A stretch of DNA of 64,000 nt from Exiguobacterium aurantiacum DSM 6208 (GTDB lineage Bacteria; Bacillota; Bacilli; Exiguobacteriales; Exiguobacteriaceae), in NCBI RefSeq assembly GCF_000702585.1, contig NZ_JNIQ01000001.1, forward strand, positions 25,001 through 89,000, given 5' to 3'. Below the pieces are notes generated by a model. It did no database searches. It saw only the letters and a list, made by a program, of their open reading frames with translations, and was not told the origin of the DNA. The position numbers and the translations under genes were made by a program. This document shows positions 8,057 to 16,278 of this stretch, piece after piece. The first letter of the stretch is position 1. Every line of letters starts with the position of its first letter.

Positions 8057-9895
8057 ATGGGCAAGTGGGTTGAACAATTGAACAGTCGTCAAATCCTCGG
8101 TATCCTTTACGGTGTTTGCGCAATGAGCCTCGTCTTGACAGCGATCGGCGCTTGGTTCGTTCGGGACGGGTTGGTCTCGTCGAGTGAGCTGTCGACACTC
8201 CGCTGGATTTGGATGATCGGGTTAGTCATGTTTATTAGCGCCATTTTATTGATAGGGCGTCCCCTCATCAAGCGGATGGCCGCACAGAACGAGAACATGC
8301 GGGCGAAGCACGATGAGTTGGAGCACGTGCTCGAAGCGTCGAAACAGAATGAGACGAAACTCCAATATCGGAACGAGTTGATCGAAGTATTGGCCTCGAA
8401 AGAGTCACTATTTGATTACTCATCGGTCATTGAAAAAATTGCGCTGCTCACGGAAGCTGAATTCGGTGCGCTCCTTCTCATCAAAGATGGGGAAATCAGC
8501 TCGGTCGTCCCGAAAGAGATGACCGAGGAACAACAAGAGAGCTTGAAGACGAAGTCACTCCTATTGAAGCGCGTCATGATTTCAAAGTTGCCGGCCGCGA
8601 GCTCTAAAAAAGTGGCCGAAAATTTGCATGAGTTTCCGTATTATATATATGAAACGGTTATCCCCATCATGGACCCATCCGATGACCAGATGATCGGATG
8701 CTTGTATCTCGCCCGTTACGATGAACAGTTCGACGCAAGCGAGAAGTCAGAGTTGAACGCTTTCGCGAGCCAGCTCGCCATTTCATTATTACGGATGCAG
8801 CTATACCGTCAAATGCAACAAGACCGTAAAGAGACGGCACAATTGATCAACTCGGTGCGAGAAGCGATTCTTTATTTGAACTATGAAGAAGAGTCCATTG
8901 TCGGCAACCGCGCTTTCATTCGTATGTTCAACGATCTTCCATTCAATTACTGTGGCTACGAAAAACTCGCTGACGTTGAGATCGATGTGGAGCAACTCGC
9001 CGAACGGGTCGACCAACGCGAACAGTTCATCCGTTACGTCGAGCACGTCTTCGACCGCAAACCGCCTGAAGATGGGCTGTTCATCTCACTGGATCAAGGG
9101 GATTGCTTCATTCAAGTGTATGCCGAAAGCATCTACCGAGACGGGAAGTTACATGGCACGATGCTCGTCTTGCGTGACGTGACGGCCGAAACCGAAATCG
9201 ACCGGATGAAGTCCGAGCTCGTATCGACCGTATCACACGAATTGCGGACACCACTATCCTCGATTTACGGATTCACGGAACTAATGCTCGAACGTGATTT
9301 GAAAGAAAGTCGTCGTGAGCTTTATTTGAAAACAATTCACGATGAAGCGAAGCGTTTGTCGTTCCTCGTCAGCGACTTCCTCGACCTACAGAAGATGGAG
9401 GCCGGGAAGCAGACGTTCGAATGGGAACAGGTTGATTTGTATGAACTCGCCCGCGATAGCATCACGTTCTATCAAGAGACGACGGATCATCATCACATCC
9501 ACCTCGATGCCGATTCGACGCAAGACTTCACGATTGAAGCAGACCTTGAAGGCATGCGACAGTTGCTCGGCAACTTGCTTAGTAACGCTGTGAAGTATTC
9601 ACCGGACGGTGGCAACGTGCTCGTATCGCTTGAACGGCTCGAAGACCAAGTCGTCATGAAAGTCCGCGACAACGGAATCGGGATTCCTTCTTCCGCCCTT
9701 CCAAACTTGTTCGGCAAGTTTTATCGCGTCGACAATTCGGACAGACGAAAAATCGGCGGTACCGGGCTCGGGCTCGCCATCTGTAAAGAAATCGCAAAAG
9801 CCCATGAAGGGCATTTGCATGTGGAATCTGTGTACGGCGAAGGCAGCACATTCATCTGTGAATTGCCAACTTCAAAAGAAGTCGTCCATCAATGA
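8057..9895 (+). CDS. Orphan membrane sensor histidine kinase (GAF-PAS-HisKA-HATPase)
   Basis: The protein has two membrane helices (about residues 13-35 and 50-70), a short coiled coil, a GAF-like domain (about 95-245) and a PAS-like domain (about 260-375). A HisKA box VSTVSHELRTPLSSIYGF follows, then a HATPase domain with N box GNLLSNAVKYSP, G1 VRDNGIGIP and G2 GGTGLGLAI. It should autophosphorylate on the His of SHELRTP. No response regulator lies beside it, so the partner is encoded elsewhere. The start is uncertain: the ATG at 8057 gives MGKWVEQL right before the first helix, while in-frame upstream starts from 7970 are also open. Confidence 0.88.
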   Translation: MGKWVEQLNSRQILGILYGVCAMSLVLTAIGAWFVRDGLVSSSELSTLRWIWMIGLVMFISAILLIGRPLIKRMAAQNENMRAKHDELEHVLEASKQNETKLQYRNELIEVLASKESLFDYSSVIEKIALLTEAEFGALLLIKDGEISSVVPKEMTEEQQESLKTKSLLLKRVMISKLPAASSKKVAENLHEFPYYIYETVIPIMDPSDDQMIGCLYLARYDEQFDASEKSELNAFASQLAISLLRMQLYRQMQQDRKETAQLINSVREAILYLNYEEESIVGNRAFIRMFNDLPFNYCGYEKLADVEIDVEQLAERVDQREQFIRYVEHVFDRKPPEDGLFISLDQGDCFIQVYAESIYRDGKLHGTMLVLRDVTAETEIDRMKSELVSTVSHELRTPLSSIYGFTELMLERDLKESRRELYLKTIHDEAKRLSFLVSDFLDLQKMEAGKQTFEWEQVDLYELARDSITFYQETTDHHHIHLDADSTQDFTIEADLEGMRQLLGNLLSNAVKYSPDGGNVLVSLERLEDQVVMKVRDNGIGIPSSALPNLFGKFYRVDNSDRRKIGGTGLGLAICKEIAKAHEGHLHVESVYGEGSTFICELPTSKEVVHQ

Positions 9896-9896
9896 G

Positions 9897-9926
9897 CACG
9901 GCCGGGGTTCCCGGCCGTGTTTTTTC
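9897..9926 (+). terminator. Terminator of the histidine kinase gene
   Basis: ACGGCCGGG and CCCGGCCGT form a nearly uninterrupted stem just after the stop codon, followed by a run of T. Confidence 0.92.
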
Positions 9927-10095
9927 AACCAATTTTGCTTTTTAGAAGGATTGTTTTGACATAATCTAGAAAAAGACAAACACTAGCCTACGAAGTGTCA
10001 ACTCGGCGCGACCTATGAGATTATTGTCCTACGCCGACACGAGAAAAACAGCTATACTAAACAGGAAGAGAACGACACGATTGGAGGTCATGAAG

Positions 10096-10416
10096 TTGGA
10101 TCATCGCGACCCACCGACATTTTCAGAACTAGGTGATTTTAAACAATGGGGACGTTTTGACGTGACGGTCCCACTGCAAGGCGGACAAGCCGAGCTTCAA
10201 AAAGCTGTGACGACGGTCCGTAACCATATCCCCCTTCGGCTCGGTGGCTTTTATATCATCGCGAGCGAGGATGGGATTCTTCATAGCGGCTCCCACGATT
10301 CAAACTTGCAGAAACATATCATCCACCTCCTTCAACAAGTACAAAATGGCCACGTTGAGATTGAAGCGCTCCAAAACGAGCCCTATTGGACGGTCCACTA
10401 CTTCACCACACCTTGA
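10096..10416 (+). CDS. Small protein of unknown function
   Basis: About 106 residues, soluble and without signal or membrane segment. I recognise no family. The middle part (RLGGFYIIASEDG, then HIIHLLQQVQNG) looks like a small alpha/beta fold. GGAGG at 10083-10087 lies only 2 nt from the ATG at 10090 but 8 nt from an in-frame TTG at 10096, so the TTG is the better start. A terminator follows directly, so it is monocistronic. Confidence 0.6.
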   Translation: MDHRDPPTFSELGDFKQWGRFDVTVPLQGGQAELQKAVTTVRNHIPLRLGGFYIIASEDGILHSGSHDSNLQKHIIHLLQQVQNGHVEIEALQNEPYWTVHYFTTP

Positions 10417-10443
10417 GAGACGATTCGGGCGTCTCTTTTTTTG
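10415..10443 (+). terminator. Terminator of the small unknown gene, next to an IS30 insertion
   Basis: AGAGACG and CGTCTCT close a 7-nt loop and are followed by T7. The IS30 copy begins a few bases further on, just behind the T-run. Confidence 0.88.
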
Positions 10444-10447
10444 TGCG

Positions 10448-11496
10448 GATGAATTATAAAATTAAGTGCAACACCTGAACGTGAACGCAAAAAAGCCCAT
10501 AGCGACGGCCTCGTGTAGAATGAAGTTACCACACAAACATTCACACGGAGGAATCGCTATGAGCTACACCCATCTTACCACAGCCGAACGCGTGAAAATA
10601 GAGACCTATCTGGGGCTCGGGATGTCCGTACGGTCCATCGCGAGACGGCTCGGGCGACAGCCCTCGACCGTCTCGCGGGAGATCAGACGGAACCCCGGCT
10701 ATACGGCCGAACGCGCACAGGAGCGCTACGCCAAGGCGAAGGGAAACTGCGGCGCCAAGACGAAGCTCGACGACATGATGCGCCGGACGATCATCGAGAA
10801 GCTGCGGGCGACCTGGTCCCCGGAACAGATCGTGGGTCGGCTCTTCGACGGGGAGATCGCCTTCTCGACCATCTATCGCTGGATCTATTCGGGGCTGATC
10901 GACGTGCCGGTGACCGTGCTCCGCCAGAAGGGCAAGCGCCGGAAACCGGTGGAGACACGCGGGCGGTTCAACATCGGGCTGTCCATCTCGAAACGGCCTC
11001 CGGAGGTCAGGGGGCGCCAGACGTTCGGGCATTGGGAGCTCGATACGGTCGTCTCCGGGCGTGGGAAGTCGAGGGCGTGCGTCGCGACGTTCATCGAGCG
11101 AAAGAGCCGGTTCTACCTCGCCCTGCCGATCGCGGACCGCAGCGCGGCCTCGATGGAGGAGGCAATCCACACGGTCCACGCCGCCTTCCCAGCGGGCACG
11201 TTCAAGACGGCGACGACGGACCGGGGCAAGGAGTTCAGCTGTCACGAGCGAGTCCGGGCGACACTCGGCGTGCCGATGTATTTCGCCGACCCGTACTCGT
11301 CGTGGCAGCGCGGCAGCAACGAGAACGCCAACGGCCTCCTGCGCGAGTTCTTCCCGAAAGGATCGCGACGGTCGGCCAAGGAGAGATCGTGGACGCGCTC
11401 GCCAAGATCAACGGGCGGCCGAGGAAATGTCTCGGCTGGAAGACCGCACACGAGGCCTTCACGGAGGAAGTGTTGCGCTTAATTTGACAAACCGTC
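10448..11496 (+). mobile_element. IS30-family insertion sequence, copy 1 (decayed)
   Basis: The element is 1049 bp. Its ends, fixed by comparison with copy 2 (18667-19723), are imperfect 26-bp inverted repeats sharing AAATTAAG(T/C)GCAACA. It is flanked by the 4-bp direct repeat TGCG at 10444-10447 and 11497-11500. Its GC content is clearly higher than that of the neighbouring genes. It landed between two convergent terminators, and the restored target reads T7-G-TGCG-C-A7. Confidence 0.93.
10559..11482 (+). pseudogene. IS30 transposase, frameshifted near the C-terminus
   Basis: The frame opens with MSYTHLTTAERVKIE behind GGAGGAATCGCT, has an HTH domain (VRSIARRLGRQPSTVSREI) and the DDE residues in HWELDTVV, TTDRGKEF and NENANGLL. 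Compared with copy 2, about 7 bp are missing near 11363 after FFPKG. This shifts the frame and replaces the normal end (ALAKINGRPRKCL...EEVLRLI), which is still encoded in another frame up to 11487. It is probably inactive, although the catalytic core precedes the lesion. Confidence 0.88.
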
Positions 11497-11500
11497 TGCG

Positions 11501-11526
11501 CAAAAAAACGCCTCATGGAGAGGCGT
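11501..11526 (-). terminator. Terminator of the XRE-TPR regulator gene
   Basis: On the minus strand ACGCCTC and GAGGCGT form a stem followed by T7. It is directly adjacent to the TGCG target repeat of IS copy 1. Confidence 0.88.
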
Positions 11527-12785
11527 CAGTCCCAACGTGACATAATCGCAATTGATTTTTCAAAATACTCTGTAGCGAGTTTGTATTTGCCGTTTTCTCG
11601 AAGTTCACGGGCTAACCATAATGCATACTTGTTGGTGTAAAACTCATCATATGCTTCAAAATATTGAACTGCTTTTTTCAAACTATTTAACAGACCTTGT
11701 TGATTAAAATCTCGATAACCATTTACGTAGATATCAAAGTGAAAATCAAATTCTTGTAAATCTTCTCTTTCAGCCATTAGTTCATAACCTTTACTTAGCC
11801 ACTCTACTACACCTTCTGTGTTTTTTCTTTCTGCATTAACCTCAATAAGAGACATCACACTATATAATTTACTTTTTACATCTACTTTATATTCGAAGCT
11901 TTCTAAAAAATATTTAAGAGCTCTTTCCTGATCTCCTATCAGAAAATAAATATCTCCCATATTATTATAAAGCATGCCATTATAATTTTTTAAATCAGTG
12001 GCACTTGCAACTTTTGTAGCTTTTTCGTAATGTGCTAAGGCATCCGTGTATCTTTTACGTCGTTTAAATGATAATCCGATGATTAAATGACACTCAATAA
12101 TCCTTTCGACATGAAAATGCTCCTGAAAATAAACAAGGGCAATTCTAACATTTTCGATAGCTTGCAAATAATCCGTAGACTTGTAGTATAAACCTCCCAT
12201 AATATATCGCATATCTGCCATTTCCCAATCAGGAATATGTGAGTGAGGCAACTCTTTATTTAATGTCTCGAGTATATTTAAAGCTTCTTCTCGATCTGCA
12301 GTTTGGAAAAGACTAATACACCTCAACAGTATATATCTTAGTCTATTCTCTGAATCGAGTTGATCTTCAATCCAACCTATTTCTGTTAAATATTTTAAAT
12401 CCCCCCCCGGCATTACTCCAAAACGAGCCAACGTCATCATTAAGGTTATATAGAGGTCTTTAGATTGCTTAACCACAGGGTTGGTGATATATTTTTCCAC
12501 TTTCTCATTTTTGTTTTGATCCCGTCTAGATAGGATTGCTTCTTTTAAAATATCTCTAATTTCTGTTTTGATTTTTTGAACTTGTTCACTTAAATCAAAA
12601 TATAGCGGAACATCTAACTCAAGCCTTTCGAAAATTAACTCAAGTACTTCTTCACTAGGGGAAGTTTGATTATTCTCTATCTTACTTAAATAAGAAATAG
12701 AACATATTCCTCTTGCTAGTACAGATTGTTTCATGTTTTTCCGCATCCGCTCTACTTTAATAAGATTTCCATAGTTATATTCCAT
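11526..12785 (-). CDS. RNPP/Rgg-type regulator: XRE helix-turn-helix plus TPR peptide-binding domain
   Basis: The protein has 419 residues. An N-terminal XRE-type HTH (about residues 6-62, with SVLARGICSISYLSKIENN) is followed by an all-helical C-terminus of TPR-like pairs, for example ALAHYEKA, MGDIYFLIGDQERALKYF and LATEYFEK. This is the layout of PlcR, NprR and Rap-like regulators that bind re-imported peptide pheromones in the cytoplasm. It is transcribed away from an operon encoding a repeat-bearing secreted peptide precursor (13790-14041), the expected partner. Base composition is far more AT-rich than in flanking genes, which suggests acquisition. A ribosome site AAGGAG lies 12 nt before the ATG, an unusually long gap. 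Confidence 0.87.
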   Translation of the reverse strand: MEYNYGNLIKVERMRKNMKQSVLARGICSISYLSKIENNQTSPSEEVLELIFERLELDVPLYFDLSEQVQKIKTEIRDILKEAILSRRDQNKNEKVEKYITNPVVKQSKDLYITLMMTLARFGVMPGGDLKYLTEIGWIEDQLDSENRLRYILLRCISLFQTADREEALNILETLNKELPHSHIPDWEMADMRYIMGGLYYKSTDYLQAIENVRIALVYFQEHFHVERIIECHLIIGLSFKRRKRYTDALAHYEKATKVASATDLKNYNGMLYNNMGDIYFLIGDQERALKYFLESFEYKVDVKSKLYSVMSLIEVNAERKNTEGVVEWLSKGYELMAEREDLQEFDFHFDIYVNGYRDFNQQGLLNSLKKAVQYFEAYDEFYTNKYALWLARELRENGKYKLATEYFEKSIAIMSRWD

Positions 12786-12993
12786 ATCAAGTAGTAGCTC
12801 CTTCGTCCTATTTTGAATGTTTTTTTTGTCTATTTTTCTTTTTTTTAATGATTTTTAGGAAAATAACTTAAAAAAACCTATTTTTTTAGTCGTTTGCAGT
12901 CCCTATTTTCCCAACCAACAGCAGTTCGATGGTCACTAAAGACATGATAAGATTTAACTAATCAAAGAATATATAAAAACTTTAATAGGTAAA

Positions 12994-13026
12994 ATGATTC
13001 AAATACATTTTTCCAAAGGGAATCAT
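12994..13026 (+). promoter_or_regulatory. Inverted repeat in the divergent intergenic region, candidate operator
   Basis: ATGATTC (12994-13000) and GAATCAT (13020-13026) form a perfect 7-bp inverted repeat with a 19-nt spacer, just before the ribosome site of the gene at 13050. The roughly 260-bp AT-rich gap between the regulator and this operon must hold both promoters. I could not settle on a convincing -35/-10 pair. Confidence 0.4.
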
Positions 13027-13049
13027 ATTCATGGAGGTGAATACATCAA

Positions 13050-13727
13050 ATGGGTAAATTAAACTTTCTTCTTGCAGAAGATTACATCAAACCAAAAATT
13101 TATTTTCATTCGAAACAAGATCAAACATTTAAGGCTTTATATTCGCCTACTGATCGAAAACAGTTTGAAGGTTTGGGGCATTTAACCCAATTGTTGAATT
13201 CCTCTAAGGGGTTCATACTTAATGCGTTTCAAATTGATTACTATCAATCGTTACCTAGGCTCATCACAAGAATGCTAAAAGAGAATCGTTCTTATAAAAA
13301 GTTATACGTTCTCGGTCCTGAACTATCTCTCTCTATTCTAAAGCGCAGTTCGAAAACCGTCTACGAGAAACATTTCCAAGAGTTTGGATACATCAACATC
13401 GAACAAGATCAAAAATATGTCATCGACCAATGCATAAAACTTTTAAAAGAAGGACATATCTTGTATATTTTACCTGAAGCGTCAATTTGTTGGCATCCTG
13501 AACCACTTCAACAGTTCGAAAACAAATTTTCTCCTCTTTGCAGCACGTTACTCAGTCAAGAGGCGCATGTTCCAATCCTATCTTCTGCAACAACAGAAGA
13601 TTCAGGCAAAGTGACTTTGTTTGAACCGAACATGCCTCAACAGTATGTGGGCAATCTTGAATCACGGGTTGAACAACAATCCGAATCGATTTACGCTTTA
13701 TTAGATTCCCCACTATCTGACTTCTGA
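13050..13727 (+). CDS. Unknown protein resembling an LpxL/HtrB-type acyltransferase, probably without the catalytic His
   Basis: The protein has 225 residues and no clear signal or membrane helix. Three stretches recall the lysophospholipid acyltransferase fold in order: SSKGFILNAFQIDYYQ near 50-65, LLKEGHILYILPEASICW near 130-147, and FSPLCSTLLSQEAHVPIL near 156-173. In the family the first block holds a catalytic His (HX4D/E); here Q or F occupies that place. I therefore call it an acyltransferase-like protein of unknown activity. It is the first gene of an operon with the repeat peptide precursor, 62 nt upstream of it. The start ATG has GGAGGTG upstream. The assignment rests on motif reading only. 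Confidence 0.6.
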   Translation: MGKLNFLLAEDYIKPKIYFHSKQDQTFKALYSPTDRKQFEGLGHLTQLLNSSKGFILNAFQIDYYQSLPRLITRMLKENRSYKKLYVLGPELSLSILKRSSKTVYEKHFQEFGYINIEQDQKYVIDQCIKLLKEGHILYILPEASICWHPEPLQQFENKFSPLCSTLLSQEAHVPILSSATTEDSGKVTLFEPNMPQQYVGNLESRVEQQSESIYALLDSPLSDF

Positions 13728-13789
13728 GTATTCTCACACTAGGGAGCGTAGTTTATCCACATAAACCTATTTAATTGGAGGAAGAATTC

Positions 13790-14041
13790 ATGAAAAAAAT
13801 TACTGGTATTGTCTTTATCGCTGCAGCAGTTTTATTATTAGGAAGTTCTTTCAGACCTTTAGTAGACGAAATGCCTCGTTTGACAAAGTTAGAAATTCCT
13901 GCACAAAAATTTGTCGATGAAATGCCTCGTCTCACTAAAATCGAAGCTCCAACACTAAGATTTGTTGATGAAATGCCTCGTCTTACAAAAATTGAAGAGC
14001 CTATTAAGAAGTATGTTGATGAACTTCCACGCCTAGTTTAA
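13790..14041 (+). CDS. Secreted multi-copy signalling-peptide precursor (candidate pheromone)
   Basis: This is an 83-residue pre-pro-protein. Residues 1-21 are a signal peptide (KK, then IVFIAAAVLLLGSS). From residue 24 three 17-residue units follow: LVDEMPRLTKLEIPAQK, FVDEMPRLTKIEAPTLR and FVDEMPRLTKIEEPIKK. A truncated fourth, YVDELPRLV, ends the protein. Each unit after the first is preceded by K or R, which could be cut sites. The mature signal is probably built on VDE(M/L)PRL. GGAGG lies 8 nt before the ATG at 13790. It shares an operon with the acyltransferase-like gene and lies divergent to an RNPP regulator. Single-copy precursors are usual for RNPP systems, so the repeat layout is unusual. 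Function is inferred from structure and context. Confidence 0.85.
   Translation: MKKITGIVFIAAAVLLLGSSFRPLVDEMPRLTKLEIPAQKFVDEMPRLTKIEAPTLRFVDEMPRLTKIEEPIKKYVDELPRLV
13859..14038 (+). repeat. Three 51-bp coding repeats plus a partial fourth in the peptide precursor
   Basis: The units lie at 13859-13909, 13910-13960 and 13961-14011, and the partial one at 14012-14038. The period is exactly 17 codons. The VDEMPRLT core is kept, while the spacer (LEIPAQK, IEAPTLR, IEEPIKK) and the synonymous sites vary, so selection on the peptide core is likely. Confidence 0.95.
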
Positions 14042-14044
14042 AAA

Positions 14045-14072
14045 AGAGACGCCCAAGCGTCTCTTTTTTTTG
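14045..14072 (+). terminator. Terminator of the acyltransferase-like/pheromone operon
   Basis: GAGACGC and GCGTCTC form a stem with a CCAA loop, followed by T8, directly after the precursor stop codon. Confidence 0.93.
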
Positions 14073-14222
14073 TCCGCTCTATCCGTTTTTCAAAAAAAGA
14101 TAAATAAATTACATATTAACCTCCATTTTTTTCTTGTTTCCTTATATAATAACGAAGACATGATGACGATTACATTTCTTCGTTATTTCATTAATGATGC
14201 AGAACAAAGGAGCGGACCCCGA

Positions 14223-15533
14223 TTGAATACAAAGAAACCATCTTGGCCTATTAAACTAATCATTAGCTCATCTCTCGTCCTAACCGGGACGGCAGTCGTT
14301 CCGTTCACCCTTTCTTCGACCGGTATCGACACGAACCGAGTCGAGGCAGCTTCTACATACACGACAACAGCGAATTTGAATTTACGTAAGAGTGCTTCGA
14401 CGTCCGGGACGATTCTCATGACGATCCCGTCCGGTAAGGCCGTCACATACCTTGGCACACACGGATCGTGGTATAAAATCTCCTACAGCGGAAAGACTGG
14501 ATATGTTTCGTCTCAATATGTGAAAGTATCTTCTACTATGACGACGAGTTCCACGAAAACATACACGACGACGGTCAACTTGAACTTGCGCAAGAGCGCG
14601 TCAGCGACCGGTACGATTCTCATGACGATTCCATCAGGGCGCAATGTCACTTATCTCGGCACGTACGGCTCGTGGTATAAAGTATCGTACGGCGGTCAGA
14701 CCGGCTACGTCTCGTCTCAATATTTGAAAGCCACAACGACGACGACCGCTACGAAAACCTACTCTACGACTGTCAATTTGAACTTACGGAAAAGCGCTTC
14801 TTCGACAGGCACGATCCTTTTGACCATTCCCGCCGGACGCACGGTGACGTATCTCGGTACGTATGGCTCATGGTATAAAGTGTCCTACGGTGGACAGACC
14901 GGCTACGTCTCATCGCAATACTTGAAAGCGACGACGACAACAACGAACACGTCAACGGGTTCAGGACGAACGATTGTCATCGACGCCGGCCACGGCGGCA
15001 ACGATCCTGGCGCGGTATATGGCTCCGTCCAAGAGAAAGTGCTCACTCTCGACATCGCCAATCGTCTGGCCAGTTCACTTTCGGGGACGTACAACTACAA
15101 CGTCAAAATGACGCGCTCGACCGACACGTACTTGACGCTCGCCAACCGTGTTTCACTCACGAAGACGTATAAAGGAAGTGCCTTCGTCAGCATTCATGCC
15201 AACTCGTCGACGAACACGTCGTTCCACGGACATGAAGTGCTCGTACCGACGACCGAAAGCTATACGACGAATCCTTATATTTCGGCAAGCCGCAGCTTAG
15301 GGACCGCCATCAACCGTGAACTCGGCGCCCGCATCCCGACGATCCGAAACCGGGGTGTGAAATATCAGAACGTATACGTCGTCGGAAAAAATAGTGTTCC
15401 CTCAACGATTGTCGAATACGGCTTCATCACAAACGCCAATGACCGCTCTCATTTGACGAGCACGACGTATCGGCAACGGATGGCCGAGGCGACCGCTTCC
15501 GGTATCCATCAGTTCATGCGCTCCAACTATTAA
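14223..15533 (+). CDS. Secreted N-acetylmuramoyl-L-alanine amidase with three SH3b repeats
   Basis: It cleaves the bond between muramic acid and the stem peptide in the cell wall. A signal peptide (KLIISSSLVLTGTAVVPF, cut near VEAA-S) is followed by three SH3b wall-binding repeats of about 63 residues, each with NLNLRKSAS, GTILMTIP or similar, GSWYK and TGYVSSQY. A C-terminal Amidase_3 domain has DAGHGGNDPGA, SIHANSS and VEYGFITN, including the zinc ligands and the catalytic Glu. I chose a TTG start at 14223, with AAAGGAG 10 nt upstream, because it puts a normal signal peptide at the N-terminus; a longer frame from 14070 lacks a ribosome site. Confidence 0.92.
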   Translation: MNTKKPSWPIKLIISSSLVLTGTAVVPFTLSSTGIDTNRVEAASTYTTTANLNLRKSASTSGTILMTIPSGKAVTYLGTHGSWYKISYSGKTGYVSSQYVKVSSTMTTSSTKTYTTTVNLNLRKSASATGTILMTIPSGRNVTYLGTYGSWYKVSYGGQTGYVSSQYLKATTTTTATKTYSTTVNLNLRKSASSTGTILLTIPAGRTVTYLGTYGSWYKVSYGGQTGYVSSQYLKATTTTTNTSTGSGRTIVIDAGHGGNDPGAVYGSVQEKVLTLDIANRLASSLSGTYNYNVKMTRSTDTYLTLANRVSLTKTYKGSAFVSIHANSSTNTSFHGHEVLVPTTESYTTNPYISASRSLGTAINRELGARIPTIRNRGVKYQNVYVVGKNSVPSTIVEYGFITNANDRSHLTSTTYRQRMAEATASGIHQFMRSNY

Positions 15534-15539
15534 TCCGCA

Positions 15540-15571
15540 CAAGACCTGGCTGAACGTTCAGCCAGGTCTTG
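15540..15571. terminator. Strong hairpin between the convergent amidase and GNAT genes
   Basis: CAAGACCTGGCTGAA is followed by its perfect complement, a stem of about 15 bp. The T-run is weak (TTGTTGTTAT) and the hairpin includes the GNAT stop codon, so it may serve both directions. Confidence 0.7.
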
Positions 15572-16076
15572 TTGTTATCCGCCATATTTTATGCGGGGCC
15601 CCAGGTCCCCAGTAATGTTCGATCGTCAGTGCCGGTTCACCGAGCAATTGCTCCCAATACGCCTGAGACGTCGGAAATCCCGCATCCAAGTAAAACGTCG
15701 TCTGTCCCGTCGATGTCAGTTCCCTCATCACACTTTGGAGCAAGAACGTCCCCACACCTTGTCGTTGGGCGCTTGGAGCGACATAGACACAACCGACCTC
15801 AACCGCATCTGGCTCGACATCTAAGTGAGCGGTAATGATCTCGTTCGGCGGCAAAGTGGCTGCGGTGCCGACGATGACGCCAACTCGTTCGACGACATAC
15901 ACTTGGACGGACTCATCGTCAAAACTGTCTTGAATGGTCGTATTGAGACGCGCGACTTCTTCTTCCAACAGATCGGCATCTTCAAACTGTTCGCGGCGAA
16001 TCAAGTCACTCAAACTTTCCATGAAAAGACGTTGGAGCGACTTTACATCGTCTCGTCCAATCGGGCGAAAGTTCAC
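15558..16076 (-). CDS. GNAT-family N-acetyltransferase
   Basis: This 172-residue protein has the GNAT fold: GCVYVAPSAQRQGVGTFLLQ near residues 95-115 includes the acetyl-CoA pyrophosphate loop QRQGVG. The following helix and the strand TTFYLDAGFPTSQAYWE are also typical. It would transfer an acetyl group from acetyl-CoA to an unknown amine. The start is a GTG behind AAGGGG. It stands alone and converges on the amidase gene. Confidence 0.85.
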   Translation of the reverse strand: MNFRPIGRDDVKSLQRLFMESLSDLIRREQFEDADLLEEEVARLNTTIQDSFDDESVQVYVVERVGVIVGTAATLPPNEIITAHLDVEPDAVEVGCVYVAPSAQRQGVGTFLLQSVMRELTSTGQTTFYLDAGFPTSQAYWEQLLGEPALTIEHYWGPGAPHKIWRITTRPG

Positions 16077-16278
16077 AGATACCCCTTCTTTCTGTCTCTC
16101 ATTTTGTAGTCTTTACCCGCCACATCACCACAGGTAACGCTCGGCCGAAACGTCACGGCCGCCATCAACTATTTCACACACAAAAATAGTTCATATAAAT
16201 GAAGCATAATGATAGGTAGACTCCTAGTTGCCGAGTATAATTAAATCTACAACAACATCACATTTCAGCGAGGTAACC

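Noticed and set aside
10559-11487. Programmed frameshift in IS30 copy 1 transposase
   Set aside because: The break coincides with about 7 bp missing relative to copy 2, and copy 2 encodes the whole protein in one frame. No slippery run is visible, so plain decay explains it.
12790-13049. Firm promoter calls in the RNPP intergenic region
   Set aside because: The gap is so AT-rich that many -10-like hexamers occur. The best plus-strand pair (TTCGAT, 17 nt, TAAGAT near 12930-12960) has a poor -35 box, so I list only the inverted repeat.
13859-14038. CRISPR or ordinary minisatellite
   Set aside because: The repeats are direct, in frame, 51 bp long without spacers, and follow a signal peptide in a gene with a ribosome site and terminator. 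A repeat-bearing peptide precursor explains them.
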